From: an uncultured Bacteroidales bacterium
Lineage (GTDB): Bacteria; Bacteroidota; Bacteroidia; Bacteroidales; UBA932
DNA length: 57,131 bases
Assembly: GCA_947306365.1 (NCBI GenBank)
Contig: CAMZGD010000014.1
Coordinates: 1-57,131, forward strand
Direction of reading: 5' to 3'
Each line of letters starts with the position of its first letter. Within the stretch, counting starts at the first letter, position 1. Shown here piece by piece: positions 26,947 through 34,140 of the stretch. The notes under the pieces were generated by a model, which worked only from the letters and a program-made list of their open reading frames with translations, was not told the origin of the DNA and ran no database searches. Position numbers and translations under genes: made by a program.

Positions 26947-28746
26947 ATGCAAGCAATCAGAAACGTAGCGATCATCGCCCACGTGGACCACGGCAAGACC
27001 ACCCTCGTGGACCGGATGATCTATCAGGCGAGACTGACCCGCAAGGCGGAGGATCTGGGCGAGTTGATCCTCGACAGCAACGACCTGGAGCGGGAACGCG
27101 GCATCACCATCCTGGCCAAGAATGTTTCGGTCCCCTACAAGGACGTGAAGATCAATATCATCGATACGCCCGGCCATGCCGATTTCGGCGGCGAGGTGGA
27201 GCGGGTGCTCAATATGGCCGACGGCGTGCTGCTGCTGGTCGACGCTTTCGAGGGTACGATGCCGCAGACGCGCTTCGTGCTCCAGAAAGCCCTTGAAATG
27301 GGCAAGAAGCCGATCGTGGTCATCAACAAGGTGGACAAGCAGGGCTGCCGCCCCGACGAGGTGAACGAAGAAGTGTTCGACCTGATGTTCTCGCTCAACG
27401 CAACGGAAGACCAGCTGGATTTCAAGACCATATTCGGCAGTGCGAAGCAGGGCTGGATGTCGCGTGACTGGCGTACGCCGGCAGGGGACATCACGGCGCT
27501 GCTCGACACGATCATCGAGGAGATTCCGGCCCCGCAGGTACAGGAAGGCACGCCCCAGATGCTCATCTCTTCCCTGGAGTATTCGCCCTATGTTGGCCGG
27601 ATCGCGGTGGGACGCATCACGCGCGGCACCCTTCGCGCCGGGATGCCGGTTTCGCTGTGCAAGCGCTACGACATTGTCGAGAAACAGAAAATCAAGGAAC
27701 TGATGGTGTTCGAGGGGCTGGAGAAGAAGAAAGTGGAGCAGGTCGGGTGCGGCGACATCTGCGCCGTGGTGGGCATCGACGGTTTCGAGATCGGCGATAC
27801 CATCGCCGACCTGGAAAATCCCGAGGCGCTCCCGCCCATCGCCGTGGACGAGCCTACGATGAGCATGGTCTTCACCATCAACGATTCGCCGTTCTTCGGC
27901 CGCGAAGGCAAGTATGTCACGTCGCGCCACATCAAGGAACGGCTGGAACGGGAGCTGGAAAAGAACCTGGCCCTGCGCGTCAAGCCCGGCGTGAACGCCG
28001 ATTCCTTCGTGGTTTACGGCCGGGGCGTGCTGCACCTGTCGATCCTCATCGAGACGATGCGCCGCGAGGGCTTCGAACTGCAGGTCGGCCAGCCGCGCGT
28101 CCTCGACAAGACCATCGGCGGCAAGCGCTGCGAGCCGATCGAATACCTGACCATCGACGTACCCGAGGAATTCGTGGGCCGTGCCATCGAGATGACGACC
28201 CGCCGCAAGGGTGCGCTCATCCATATGGAAACCCGCGGCGACCGTACGCATCTCGACTTCGAGATTCCGGCCCGCGGCCTGATGGGCCTGCGCAGCAACC
28301 TGCTGACCGCCACGCAGGGCGAGGCGGTCGTGGCGCACCGGTTCAAGGATTATGAGCCTTACAAGGGAGAGATCGAGAAACGCACCAACGGGTCGCTGGT
28401 CGCACACGAGACGGGCCTGTCCGTGGCCTACGCGATGGACAAGCTGCAGGATCGCGGCCGTTTCTTCATCGAACCCGGCGAGGAGGTCTATGCCGGGCAG
28501 GTGGTGGGCGAGCACACCCGCGACTTCGACCTGGTGATCAACATCTGCAAGACGAAGAAACTGACCAACGTGCGTGCCGCGGGAACCGATGAGAAGGTGA
28601 TGCTGCCGCCACCCGTGCGTTTCAGCCTCGAGGAGGCGCTCGAATACATCCAGGAAGACGAACTGGTGGAGGTTACGCCGAAGTCGATGCGGATGCGGAA
28701 GATCATTCTCGACGAAACCGCGCGAAAAAGAGCGGAAAGGAATTGA
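26947..28746 (+). CDS. typA: Translational GTPase TypA/BipA
   Basis: 599 residues from 26947. It is a ribosome-binding GTPase of the EF-G-like family with roles in ribosome assembly and stress. G1 'AHVDHGKTT' (11-19), switch I 'RERGITI', G3 'DTPGHADFG' and G4 'NKVDK' are all present, followed by domains II, III, V and the TypA-specific C-terminal domain. Length is normal. It is transcribed away from guaA, and DUF177-rpmF follows with its own promoter. Confidence 0.96.
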   Translation: MQAIRNVAIIAHVDHGKTTLVDRMIYQARLTRKAEDLGELILDSNDLERERGITILAKNVSVPYKDVKINIIDTPGHADFGGEVERVLNMADGVLLLVDAFEGTMPQTRFVLQKALEMGKKPIVVINKVDKQGCRPDEVNEEVFDLMFSLNATEDQLDFKTIFGSAKQGWMSRDWRTPAGDITALLDTIIEEIPAPQVQEGTPQMLISSLEYSPYVGRIAVGRITRGTLRAGMPVSLCKRYDIVEKQKIKELMVFEGLEKKKVEQVGCGDICAVVGIDGFEIGDTIADLENPEALPPIAVDEPTMSMVFTINDSPFFGREGKYVTSRHIKERLERELEKNLALRVKPGVNADSFVVYGRGVLHLSILIETMRREGFELQVGQPRVLDKTIGGKRCEPIEYLTIDVPEEFVGRAIEMTTRRKGALIHMETRGDRTHLDFEIPARGLMGLRSNLLTATQGEAVVAHRFKDYEPYKGEIEKRTNGSLVAHETGLSVAYAMDKLQDRGRFFIEPGEEVYAGQVVGEHTRDFDLVINICKTKKLTNVRAAGTDEKVMLPPPVRFSLEEALEYIQEDELVEVTPKSMRMRKIILDETARKRAERN

Positions 28747-28763
28747 TTTATAAAATTATTTGC

Positions 28764-28771
28764 TATATTTG
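28764..28771 (+). promoter_or_regulatory. -7 box of DUF177-rpmF promoter
   Basis: TATATTTG matches TAnnTTTG and lies 20 bp before the DUF177 ATG. An ATTG at 28742-28745, 18 bp upstream, may serve as the -33 box. Confidence 0.55.
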
Positions 28772-28790
28772 CAGCCCCAATTTTTCCGCC

Positions 28791-29333
28791 ATGGACAGAT
28801 TGTTTCAAGACATCGTGATTCCGATCAAGGGTTTGCCTTTCGGGGAGAGTACCTTCCGGTTTGAAATTGGGGAACCGTTCTTTCAAGCGTTCGAAAACAG
28901 GCAGATCAAAGACGCCGACTGCAGCGTGCGGGTCAGCGTGATCCGGCATCAGACGCTGCTCGACATCGTCTGCACGGTCACGGGGTTCGTGGTGGTCGAG
29001 TGCGACCGTTGCCTGGACGACCTCACCCTCAAGGTGGACATCGATCCCCGGCTCACCGTCGGCTTCGGCAATGTCGAAGTGGACGGCGATGCGGCGGACG
29101 ACGAGGACGTCCTGGTGGTCGACCACGCCCAGCGCGAGTTGAACCTCAACCAGTTCGTCTACGACTATGTCTGTCTGTGCCTGCCGCTCGTGAAGGTGCA
29201 TCCCGACGGGAAATGCAACCTCGAGATGCTCCGTTACCTGACGGATTCCGCCGGGAACGAAACGACGCCCGAGACGGAGACGGTACGGCCGTTCGAAGGC
29301 TTGAAAGATTTATTGGAAAGTAAAGACAATTAA
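28791..29333 (+). CDS. DUF177 (YceD-like) protein, 23S rRNA accumulation
   Basis: 180 residues from 28791. The ORF extends upstream, but that part overlaps the promoter. The YceD/DUF177 signature is the 'VVVECDRCLDDL' stretch near 66-77, in a soluble mixed alpha/beta protein; the second conserved half is 'QFVYDYVCLCLPLVKVHP'. YceD is needed for 23S rRNA accumulation in E. coli. Its coupling to rpmF, 14 bp downstream, is conserved across bacteria and makes the assignment firm. Confidence 0.9.
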   Translation: MDRLFQDIVIPIKGLPFGESTFRFEIGEPFFQAFENRQIKDADCSVRVSVIRHQTLLDIVCTVTGFVVVECDRCLDDLTLKVDIDPRLTVGFGNVEVDGDAADDEDVLVVDHAQRELNLNQFVYDYVCLCLPLVKVHPDGKCNLEMLRYLTDSAGNETTPETETVRPFEGLKDLLESKDN

Positions 29334-29347
29334 AATAGAAGGAAACA

Positions 29348-29530
29348 ATGGCACATCCGAAACACAAGATCTCCAAGCAGCGCCGGGATAAGAGAAGGAC
29401 CCACGACAAAGCCGTCGTCCCTCAGCTCACCACCTGCTCGAACTGCGGTGCTACCGTCATGTATCACCACGTTTGCCCTGAGTGCGGTTACTACCGCGGA
29501 CGTCAGATCATCAACAAAACGGTTGCGTAA
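29348..29530 (+). CDS. rpmF: 50S ribosomal protein L32
   Basis: 60 residues. 'MAHPKHKISKQRRDKRRTHD' is the typical L32 N-terminus, and a zinc ribbon is intact (C30, C33, C43, C46). An AAGGAA lies just before the ATG. It is the last gene of the DUF177-rpmF operon and ends at an intrinsic terminator. The fatty-acid genes plsX/fabH, which often follow rpmF in other bacteria, are absent here. Confidence 0.97.
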   Translation: MAHPKHKISKQRRDKRRTHDKAVVPQLTTCSNCGATVMYHHVCPECGYYRGRQIINKTVA

Positions 29531-29552
29531 TCTGACAGAAGCGTGATGAAAT

Positions 29553-29577
29553 GCCGGGCAAGGGCTCGGCTTTTTTT
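29553..29577 (+). terminator. Terminator after rpmF
   Basis: The stem GCCGGGC/GCTCGGC (one G-U pair, loop AAGG) is followed by seven T, 22 bp after the rpmF stop. Confidence 0.85.
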
Positions 29578-29581
29578 ATCA

Positions 29582-29663
29582 AGCGCCATCAGGCGCTAGC
29601 GGAGGCCGTCGCGAGAGCCCGTGCAATTGCAGGCCGTAGCGGCGGGGTTTGGGGCAGCGCCCC
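29582..29663. other. Intergenic hairpins between rpmF and tRNA-Arg
   Basis: AGCGCC-ATCA-GGCGCT (29582-29597) and GGGGC-AGC-GCCCC (29651-29663) flank a GC-rich stretch with no ORF. I see no promoter box of the TAnnTTTG type for the tRNA in it. Confidence 0.45.
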
Positions 29664-29672
29664 AGTGTAACA

Positions 29673-29744
29673 GGCCCTGTAGTTCAACGGATAGAATGGA
29701 GGTTTCCTAAACCTTAGATGGCGGTTCGATTCCGCCCGGGGCTA
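29673..29744 (+). tRNA. tRNA-Arg (CCT)
   Basis: 72 nt. The anticodon stem GAGGT/ACCTT encloses the loop TTCCTAA with anticodon CCT. The T arm is GGCGG-TTCGATT-CCGCC, and the D arm is short. Pair 1-72 is G-U. CCA is not encoded. A phage integrase gene starts 152 bp downstream, which marks this tRNA as the integration site. Confidence 0.9.
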
Positions 29745-29750
29745 CGAAAA
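29718..29750 (+). other. Probable attL at the 3' end of tRNA-Arg
   Basis: Tyrosine integrases of temperate phages commonly recombine within the T arm and 3' end of tRNA genes, restoring the tRNA. The integrase directly downstream reads away from this tRNA. The matching attR would lie beyond the right edge, so the core cannot be delimited. Confidence 0.5.
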
Positions 29751-29787
29751 ATTTACATTACTGAATATCAGTGTTTTAAGCGGTATT

Positions 29788-29823
29788 ACACCCCTGAAAA
29801 CAATGTGTTTTCGGGGGTGTTTG
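29788..29823. terminator. Strong hairpin after tRNA-Arg
   Basis: A 15-bp stem (ACACCCCTGAAAACA / TGTTTTCGGGGGTGT, one T-G pair, loop of 3) is followed by TT only. It may end tRNA transcription, or be part of the attachment region. Confidence 0.6.
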
Positions 29824-29858
29824 TGCGTCAAAAAACACACTTTTCAGCACTTTTTTTA

Positions 29859-29866
29859 TAAATTTG
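29859..29866 (+). promoter_or_regulatory. -7 box of integrase promoter
   Basis: TAAATTTG matches TAnnTTTG and lies 29 bp before the integrase ATG. An upstream TTTT at 29841 is too close to be an ideal -33 box. Confidence 0.5.
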
Positions 29867-29895
29867 CGGTGGAATGTTGAACAATAGTTGAACAA

Positions 29896-31161
29896 ATGGC
29901 TACTTTCAAACTGGCGGTTTCCAATCACTTGAGGGCCGATGGAACACGGAACGTCCGGATCCGCGTCATCCATAACCGCGAGGCGAAATATATTTCCACA
30001 AACCACTACGTTGAGGACACCGCCATCACGAAGACCGGCAAGATTAAGGACCAGGATATAGTCGACGCCGTGGACGATACCATCCGCGAAATGCGGAGGG
30101 CGGTCGGCAAGCTGGGCTATTCGTCAAAGTCCCTTTCCTGCGCCGAGCTCTGCAGCCATATAGAGAGGGAACTGCTGCGAAAGGATTTCCACCTGCCGTT
30201 CATCGCGTATGGCAGAAAGAAGATCGCGTCGAAGAAGGCGTCCACCGCTGCGACCTACGAAACCACCTTCGCGGCCATCCTCCGATACACGGGAGGCCGC
30301 GACCCTGACATAACGGAGATAACAGCCAAGTGGCTGACCGGCTTCGTGGAGTTTCTGGAGGTTGAGGCCGGGAAAAAGGGCGGCAGGGCAACGACGCACT
30401 ATCCGGCGGACATCAGGCACATCTTCAATTTGGCCAGGGCAGACTACAACGATGAGGACATCGGATCCATCCTCATATCGCACAACCCGTTTGCAAAGTT
30501 CCGCGTCGGCAAGCCTCGCGCCTCAGAGCACAGGAACGTGAGCCGCGAGATCATACAGGCGCTTATCGACCTTCCGTCGCACAGCGACCCGATCGCCCGG
30601 GGCAGGGGGGACCATGACGTCAGGAACCTTGCAAGGGACTGCTTCCTGATCTCGTTCGCCCTGATGGGCATCAACGCCGCGGATCTGTGGGAGCTGCAGC
30701 GCCCGGTGGACGGCGTTCTCACATACGAGCGAAAAAAGACACGCGACAGGAGGGAGGACCGGGCCGTGATGCGCATCCTTATTCCAAGCGAAATAGAGCC
30801 GATTCTGGCGGCGCATCTCGCGAAAGGTAAAACTACCCGTCTTTTCAATTTCCGAGAACGATACAGGACGTATGGCGGCTTCCAAACGGCGCTGAACGTC
30901 GGCCTCCGGAGAATATGCGAGGATCAGGGGTGGCCGAAGTTCACGTTCTACTCGGCCAGGCATTCATGGGCGACGCTGGCGGCGAACGAGGCCGGCATAG
31001 ACAAATGGACGGTTCATACCGCCCTCAACCACGTGGACCGCTCGACAGCTGTCACGGACATCTACATCGCAAAAGATTTCCGTCCGCTCTGGGATGCGAA
31101 CAAGAAGGTGCTGGATCTGTTCGACTGGACGTCGGTCACTCCTTCTGCGCCCGGTCGTTGA
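29896..31161 (+). CDS. int: Phage tyrosine integrase
   Basis: 421 residues. An N-terminal arm-binding region and a SAM-like core-binding domain (about 95-190) are followed by the catalytic domain. The C-terminal box 'FYSARHSWATLAANEAG' holds the conserved RHxxW-type catalytic residues (near 350-357), and the nucleophile is the Tyr in 'TDIYIAKDF' near 390. It performs site-specific integration and excision, here apparently at tRNA-Arg(CCT). Its end overlaps a convergent small gene by 26 bp. Confidence 0.95.
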   Translation: MATFKLAVSNHLRADGTRNVRIRVIHNREAKYISTNHYVEDTAITKTGKIKDQDIVDAVDDTIREMRRAVGKLGYSSKSLSCAELCSHIERELLRKDFHLPFIAYGRKKIASKKASTAATYETTFAAILRYTGGRDPDITEITAKWLTGFVEFLEVEAGKKGGRATTHYPADIRHIFNLARADYNDEDIGSILISHNPFAKFRVGKPRASEHRNVSREIIQALIDLPSHSDPIARGRGDHDVRNLARDCFLISFALMGINAADLWELQRPVDGVLTYERKKTRDRREDRAVMRILIPSEIEPILAAHLAKGKTTRLFNFRERYRTYGGFQTALNVGLRRICEDQGWPKFTFYSARHSWATLAANEAGIDKWTVHTALNHVDRSTAVTDIYIAKDFRPLWDANKKVLDLFDWTSVTPSAPGR

Positions 31162-31384
31162 GGCGGTGTTCCGCATCATATACCAGCAACGAGAGGCCGT
31201 TGAGGCACCGGCTTGCAGGGAGAAGGAGGATGCCGGCTGCGAAGAGGATGATGCCGGCAGTATAGTCCATGCCTCCCATTATGGCGAAAATGATGAGCGC
31301 GACACCTGTCAGCGCCAACAGGATCCCGAGCACGCAAAGAATGTTTCCCCAGCGGTCGATACGTTTGCTGCAACTGTAGTCCAT
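31136..31384 (-). CDS. Small two-helix membrane protein
   Basis: 82 residues with two strong hydrophobic segments (about 13-36 and 41-58) and a charged C-terminus. I recognise no family. It lies 3 bp downstream of the repressor on the minus strand, so it is expressed in the lysogen if the repressor is. Superinfection exclusion is a common job for such lysogenic membrane proteins, but that is positional inference only. Confidence 0.6.
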   Translation of the reverse strand: MDYSCSKRIDRWGNILCVLGILLALTGVALIIFAIMGGMDYTAGIILFAAGILLLPASRCLNGLSLLVYDAEHRLNDRAQKE

Positions 31385-31387
31385 ATT

Positions 31388-31711
31388 CTATTTCTTTTGT
31401 AGGTTCTCAATAATCCCGATCAGCCGGGAATTCTGCTTCAGCGATTCGTTGAGGGCGTCAAGCATCTTATTGAATTCGGGGCAGGTGTTTACATGATGGA
31501 CGTCACGTCCAGCGTTTATCCCGTTTCCTTCAACCGACTGGGTGAGGGTTGAGGCGATCCTTTCGATTTCTACGGCCTTCGACTTGGGTATGCCGGTCTG
31601 CCCGCTTTCCCAGTTATGGATGGTCCGCGGAGTCACCTTCAGCAAGTTCGCAAATTTGTCTTGTGACAACCCGAGACTCTCCCGGATTTGCCTTAATTCG
31701 TCTTGTTTCAT
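31388..31711 (-). CDS. XRE-family phage repressor
   Basis: 107 residues from 31711; the longer frame crosses the control region. The helix-turn-helix is 'GLSQDKFANLLKVTPRTIHN' (about 13-32) with 'WESGQTGIP' after it. The C-terminal half has a 'GNGINAGRDV' turn and a coiled coil that could dimerise. No peptidase domain is present, so RecA-driven self-cleavage is not expected. It is transcribed away from the early genes across a region full of palindromes, as a CI-type repressor would be. Confidence 0.85.
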   Translation of the reverse strand: MKQDELRQIRESLGLSQDKFANLLKVTPRTIHNWESGQTGIPKSKAVEIERIASTLTQSVEGNGINAGRDVHHVNTCPEFNKMLDALNESLKQNSRLIGIIENLQKK

Positions 31712-31734
31712 AACAAAAAATGTTTGTTTCGTAA

Positions 31735-31816
31735 ATTTTCTTGAAATTTTCTTGAAAATTCCAGAAATAATATGCACCTTTGTGCAGTGATTAACAAAAC
31801 TTGTTACAAAGGTAAC
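31735..31816. promoter_or_regulatory. Lysogeny switch control region
   Basis: An 11-bp tandem repeat (ATTTTCTTGAA at 31735-31745 and 31746-31756) and three palindromes are visible: TGCAC-N4-GTGCA (31773-31786 region), TAACAA-N3-TTGTTA (31792-31806) and GTTAC-N4-GTAAC (31803-31816). A minus-strand -7 box, TACCTTTG (31807-31814), serves the repressor, and a CACCTTTG at about 31775-31782 may serve the early genes. Overlapping operators and promoters fit mutual repression. Confidence 0.6.
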
Positions 31817-31820
31817 GAAA

Positions 31821-32042
31821 ATGTGTGAAACAAATTGGGGTTTTGACCGTGGATTCAAGCAGCTCAGGCTTTGTGATGTCGAGGCCGTAAGGTCGGAAAT
31901 CATGTCGGCGCTGAAGATCGCGACAAATATGAGCTTTCTGCGCCGAAAATCCGGAGTCATCGAGCCGAAGATCAGCGAAGCGAAAGCCATAGAAGCGATT
32001 TTCGCGAAGCGGGGTATCACCGATATATGGGGGGCTGCATGA
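31821..32042 (+). CDS. Small early protein, possible Cro-like regulator
   Basis: 73 residues. It is the first gene to the right of the switch. It looks helical with a basic stretch 'MSFLRRKSGVIEPK'. 'DVEAVRSEIMSALKIA' followed by 'KISEAKAIEAIFAKRGI' could form a helix-turn-helix, but I see no clear signature. Position argues for a Cro- or CII-type control protein. Its stop overlaps the next start in ATGA. Confidence 0.55.
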   Translation: MCETNWGFDRGFKQLRLCDVEAVRSEIMSALKIATNMSFLRRKSGVIEPKISEAKAIEAIFAKRGITDIWGAA

Positions 32043-32362
32043 TGGGACTCCAGGAACCGATAACACTTGACCACCGCGTCATCATGGAGTTCGCCTCCCT
32101 GGTCGCCGACATGGTCCTCGCCAAGCAGGAGCCGGTGCAGGATTCCATCAGCCAGCGAAAGGCGGAGGAGCTCTATGGACGCACCTGGCTCAAGTATCAC
32201 CTTGAGAGGGGGGATATCCGTGCGCGGAGGCAAGGACAGGCGAAGAATTCCCCGATAACCTACTCCCGGAGCGAACTGCGGGCCATATACGTTGCCGAAT
32301 GCCAGCTCACCTGCCGGATCAAGACGAGATTCGAGAATGAGAAAAATGAGAAAAAGAAGTGA
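32039..32362 (+). CDS. Small early protein, possible DNA-binding
   Basis: 107 residues starting at the ATG that overlaps the previous stop. It is helical, with a very basic C-terminus (ends EKKK). 'QRKAEELYGRTWLKYHLERG' resembles the winged-helix start of excisionase-like proteins, followed by the wing-like 'DIRARRQG'. I recognise no named family. Confidence 0.5.
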   Translation: MMGLQEPITLDHRVIMEFASLVADMVLAKQEPVQDSISQRKAEELYGRTWLKYHLERGDIRARRQGQAKNSPITYSRSELRAIYVAECQLTCRIKTRFENEKNEKKK

Positions 32363-32415
32363 GAAACTTAACTTATAAGTGAAATATGTAAAAACCGACT
32401 TAAAAATGCTCGTGA

Positions 32416-32739
32416 ATGGAACACAAAATCTACAATTTGCAGGCTGGACTCCTGGTGGGGTTCACTTGCCTCCTGGCGGTCGCACTTTGCGCGAATGCCG
32501 TCCAGGCAATGGCCGGAACGGCCACGTTCGCCTATTGGCACTGGATCACCCTTCTGCTGCTGGTCAGACTGACCAGGTCGGCAGTGTCGTGGGTGACGGT
32601 TGCCAGGTGGACAATCATGTTGAAAACCACTTTGAGAAAGGCTGTAAACCCGCGCCGGCGGGCATTCACGAGCATCAACAGGGCGGTTCGCAGCCTGACC
32701 GCCCTGTTTTCATCCCATCATATACAAACTGATCCATGA
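32416..32739 (+). CDS. Small membrane protein
   Basis: 107 residues. A hydrophobic segment near 11-30 and a second near 38-55 are followed by a basic tail. An alternative frame starting at 32379 overlaps it but gives a Gly/Pro/Arg-rich product with no folding pattern, so this frame is preferred. Its stop overlaps the next start in ATGA, which supports real translation. Family unknown. Confidence 0.45.
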   Translation: MEHKIYNLQAGLLVGFTCLLAVALCANAVQAMAGTATFAYWHWITLLLLVRLTRSAVSWVTVARWTIMLKTTLRKAVNPRRRAFTSINRAVRSLTALFSSHHIQTDP

Positions 32740-32981
32740 CGGAATGCCATAAGATCTCGGAAATGCTGGACCGCCTCGATGTGCTTGAGCAGAGAATAGA
32801 GGTGATAGAGGAGGAGCGCAGCCGTGTTTTCAATCAAACCGAGGCGGCGAAATATCTCGGTATATCCCGCCCGACGTTGAGGGCGCACACCAAATACGGA
32901 TTGATAGCACCGCTGCCAGGAACTACGAAGTTCCTGAAGAAAGAACTTGACAGATATAAGAATATACACTCAAAATTATAA
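32736..32981 (+). CDS. Excisionase-like helix-turn-helix protein
   Basis: 81 residues. After an N-terminal coiled coil ('RLDVLEQRIEVIEEERS') comes a MerR/excisionase-type winged helix: 'FNQTEAAKYLGISRPTLRAH' and 'LPGTTKFLKKELDRY'. Such proteins act as excisionases or transcription factors. The start overlaps the preceding stop. Confidence 0.7.
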   Translation: MTECHKISEMLDRLDVLEQRIEVIEEERSRVFNQTEAAKYLGISRPTLRAHTKYGLIAPLPGTTKFLKKELDRYKNIHSKL

Positions 32982-32984
32982 CCA

Positions 32985-33275
32985 ATGGAGAAAAGCATTA
33001 TCAGAACTTATTCAGCTGGCGTATTCTACGGAGAAGTAGAAAAGATAGAACATGAAGTATCCGGCGTCGGCGTAACAATCCGGAACTGCCGCAGGATCTG
33101 GCGATGGGAAGGCGCCGCATCGTTATCACAGCTTGCGAAGGAAGGCCCAGGCCGGCCTGGTAGTAAAATCACCGTTGCTATCGACCAAATGCAGGTCTTC
33201 GGCGTCATTGAGATCATTCCTTGCTCGGAAAAGGCAGTCATGTCCATAGAATCGACGAAAGCATGGCGTGTTTAG
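32985..33275 (+). CDS. DUF6948-like phage protein
   Basis: 96 residues. The order 'IIRTYSAGVFYG', 'NCRRIWRWEGAASLSQLA', 'EIIPCSEKAVMSIE' is one I recognise from a small family (DUF6948) widespread in phages. Function unknown. It starts 3 bp after the excisionase-like gene, and its end overlaps the repeat-bearing gene by 13 bp. Confidence 0.6.
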   Translation: MEKSIIRTYSAGVFYGEVEKIEHEVSGVGVTIRNCRRIWRWEGAASLSQLAKEGPGRPGSKITVAIDQMQVFGVIEIIPCSEKAVMSIESTKAWRV

Positions 33276-34024
33276 TTGATTTGGACGATAAAGTCAAAGC
33301 TTTTCTAAAAATTAGCTCTGGCTCTGGCGATGGCTCTGGCGATGGCTCTGGCGATGGCTATGGCTCTGGCTCTGGCGATGGCTATGGCTCTGGCGATGGC
33401 TATGGCGATGGCTATGGCTCTGGCTCTGGCTATGGCTCTGGCTCTGGCGATGGCTCTGGCGATGGCTATGGCTCTGGCTATGGCTCTGGCTCTGGCTATG
33501 GCTATGGCTATGGCTCTGGCTCTGGCTATGGCTCTGGCTATGGCTATGGCTATTTAAGGAAATTCTGCGGTCAGCGTGTAATCTACATCGACGGCTTACC
33601 AACGATAATCGACTGTATCCATGAGGAGCGATTTGCAACCGCCAGGGTGGTCAACAATGATTTAACTACGTCAGAGTGCTTCATCGCTCGTGTTGGAAAT
33701 TCCTTTGCGCACGGGGCCACATTAAAAGATGCCTATAACGATGCCCGTTCAAAGCATTTTCAAAATATGCCGGTTGAGGATCGAATCGCCGCCTTCGTTG
33801 CGGCTCACCCGGATATTGACGGCTTATACGGGGATCTGTTCAAGTGGCACAACATCCTCACCGGAAGTTGCGAATTCGGTCGCAGGGAGTGGTGCAGGAT
33901 GCACGGCTTGAAGCCCGATGATACCATTACGATCCGCCGGTTCCTGGAAGAGACACGAAACGAATACGGCGGTCAGATTATCGAAAAGCTAATCGATACA
34001 TATAGGCGCATGAGGCTGTTGTGA
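33263..34024 (+). CDS. Phage protein with 40 Gly-Ser/Asp/Tyr dipeptides
   Basis: 253 residues from 33263, a start that overlaps the previous gene; an upstream GTG is less likely. The N-terminal 17 residues are followed by 80 residues made only of G-S, G-D and G-Y pairs (18-97), then by a globular domain of about 155 residues ('GQRVIYIDGLPTIIDCIHEE', later 'HGLKPDDTITIRRFLEETR'). The globular part resembles a phage family I know as DUF7666, often seen with such low-complexity stretches. Function unknown. A flexible, low-complexity linker is the plain reading. Confidence 0.7.
   Translation: MACLVDLDDKVKAFLKISSGSGDGSGDGSGDGYGSGSGDGYGSGDGYGDGYGSGSGYGSGSGDGSGDGYGSGYGSGSGYGYGYGSGSGYGSGYGYGYLRKFCGQRVIYIDGLPTIIDCIHEERFATARVVNNDLTTSECFIARVGNSFAHGATLKDAYNDARSKHFQNMPVEDRIAAFVAAHPDIDGLYGDLFKWHNILTGSCEFGRREWCRMHGLKPDDTITIRRFLEETRNEYGGQIIEKLIDTYRRMRLL
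33314..33553 (+). repeat. Forty 6-bp tandem units, GGC(TCT/GAT/TAT)
   Basis: The stretch is 240 bp of in-frame hexamers with no spacer, each GGC followed by TCT, GAT or TAT (the first unit is AGCTCT). The wobble base is fixed as T in the second codon and C in Gly, so the repetition is at the DNA level, not only the protein level. All units are 6 bp, so slippage keeps the reading frame. Confidence 0.95.
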
Positions 34025-34032
34025 CAACGCTT

Positions 34033-34112
34033 TGGCAGGTGGCCCATGCTGGGGGCCGGATGGGTAATTAGTGCGACAAATCATCCTCCGGGTTCGATTC
34101 CCGGCCTGCCGC
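34033..34112 (+). ncRNA. tRNA-like element with 19-nt anticodon loop
   Basis: Acceptor pairing TGGCAGG/CCTGCCG (34033-34039 with 34105-34111, one T-G), U8, a D-type stem GCCC/GGGC, an anticodon-type stem GGATG/CATCC and a canonical T arm CCGGG-TTCGATT-CCCGG are all present. The anticodon loop, however, has 19 nt (34063-34081) where 7 are normal, and the variable loop is 1 nt. It cannot be an ordinary tRNA. It may be a decayed tRNA with an insertion, or a tRNA mimic. It lies 28 bp before the replication gene. Confidence 0.6.
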
Positions 34113-34122
34113 GAAGAAATAT

Positions 34123-34133
34123 GCACTAATTAC
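34123..34133 (+). promoter_or_regulatory. Segment complementary to the tRNA-like loop
   Basis: GCACTAATTAC is the exact reverse complement of 34064-34074 in the loop of the upstream tRNA-like element. It ends 7 nt before the replication-gene ATG, where a ribosome would bind. No Shine-Dalgarno sequence is visible in the gap. Confidence 0.5.
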
Positions 34134-34140
34134 TGAGACT

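Noticed and set aside
32379-32732. 117-codon ORF overlapping the small membrane gene
   Set aside because: It starts with GTG and gives a Gly/Pro/Arg-rich product; the frame at 32416 has two hydrophobic segments and an ATGA overlap with the next gene.
31136-32982. Toxin-antitoxin pair among the small early genes
   Set aside because: None of the small proteins shows a recognisable toxin fold or the usual antitoxin-toxin overlap; phage regulators explain them better.
33314-33553. CRISPR array
   Set aside because: Units are 6 bp with no spacers and lie in frame within a gene.
33312-33638. Ser-His-Gln-rich minus ORF and Ala-Met-Leu-rich plus ORF over the hexamer repeat
   Set aside because: Both are alternative readings of the GGC(TCT/GAT/TAT) units. 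Only the Gly-Ser/Asp/Tyr frame joins a globular domain.
34033-34112. Ordinary phage tRNA gene
   Set aside because: The anticodon loop is 19 nt and the variable loop 1 nt. I could not find a fold with a normal anticodon arm, so it is listed as tRNA-like.
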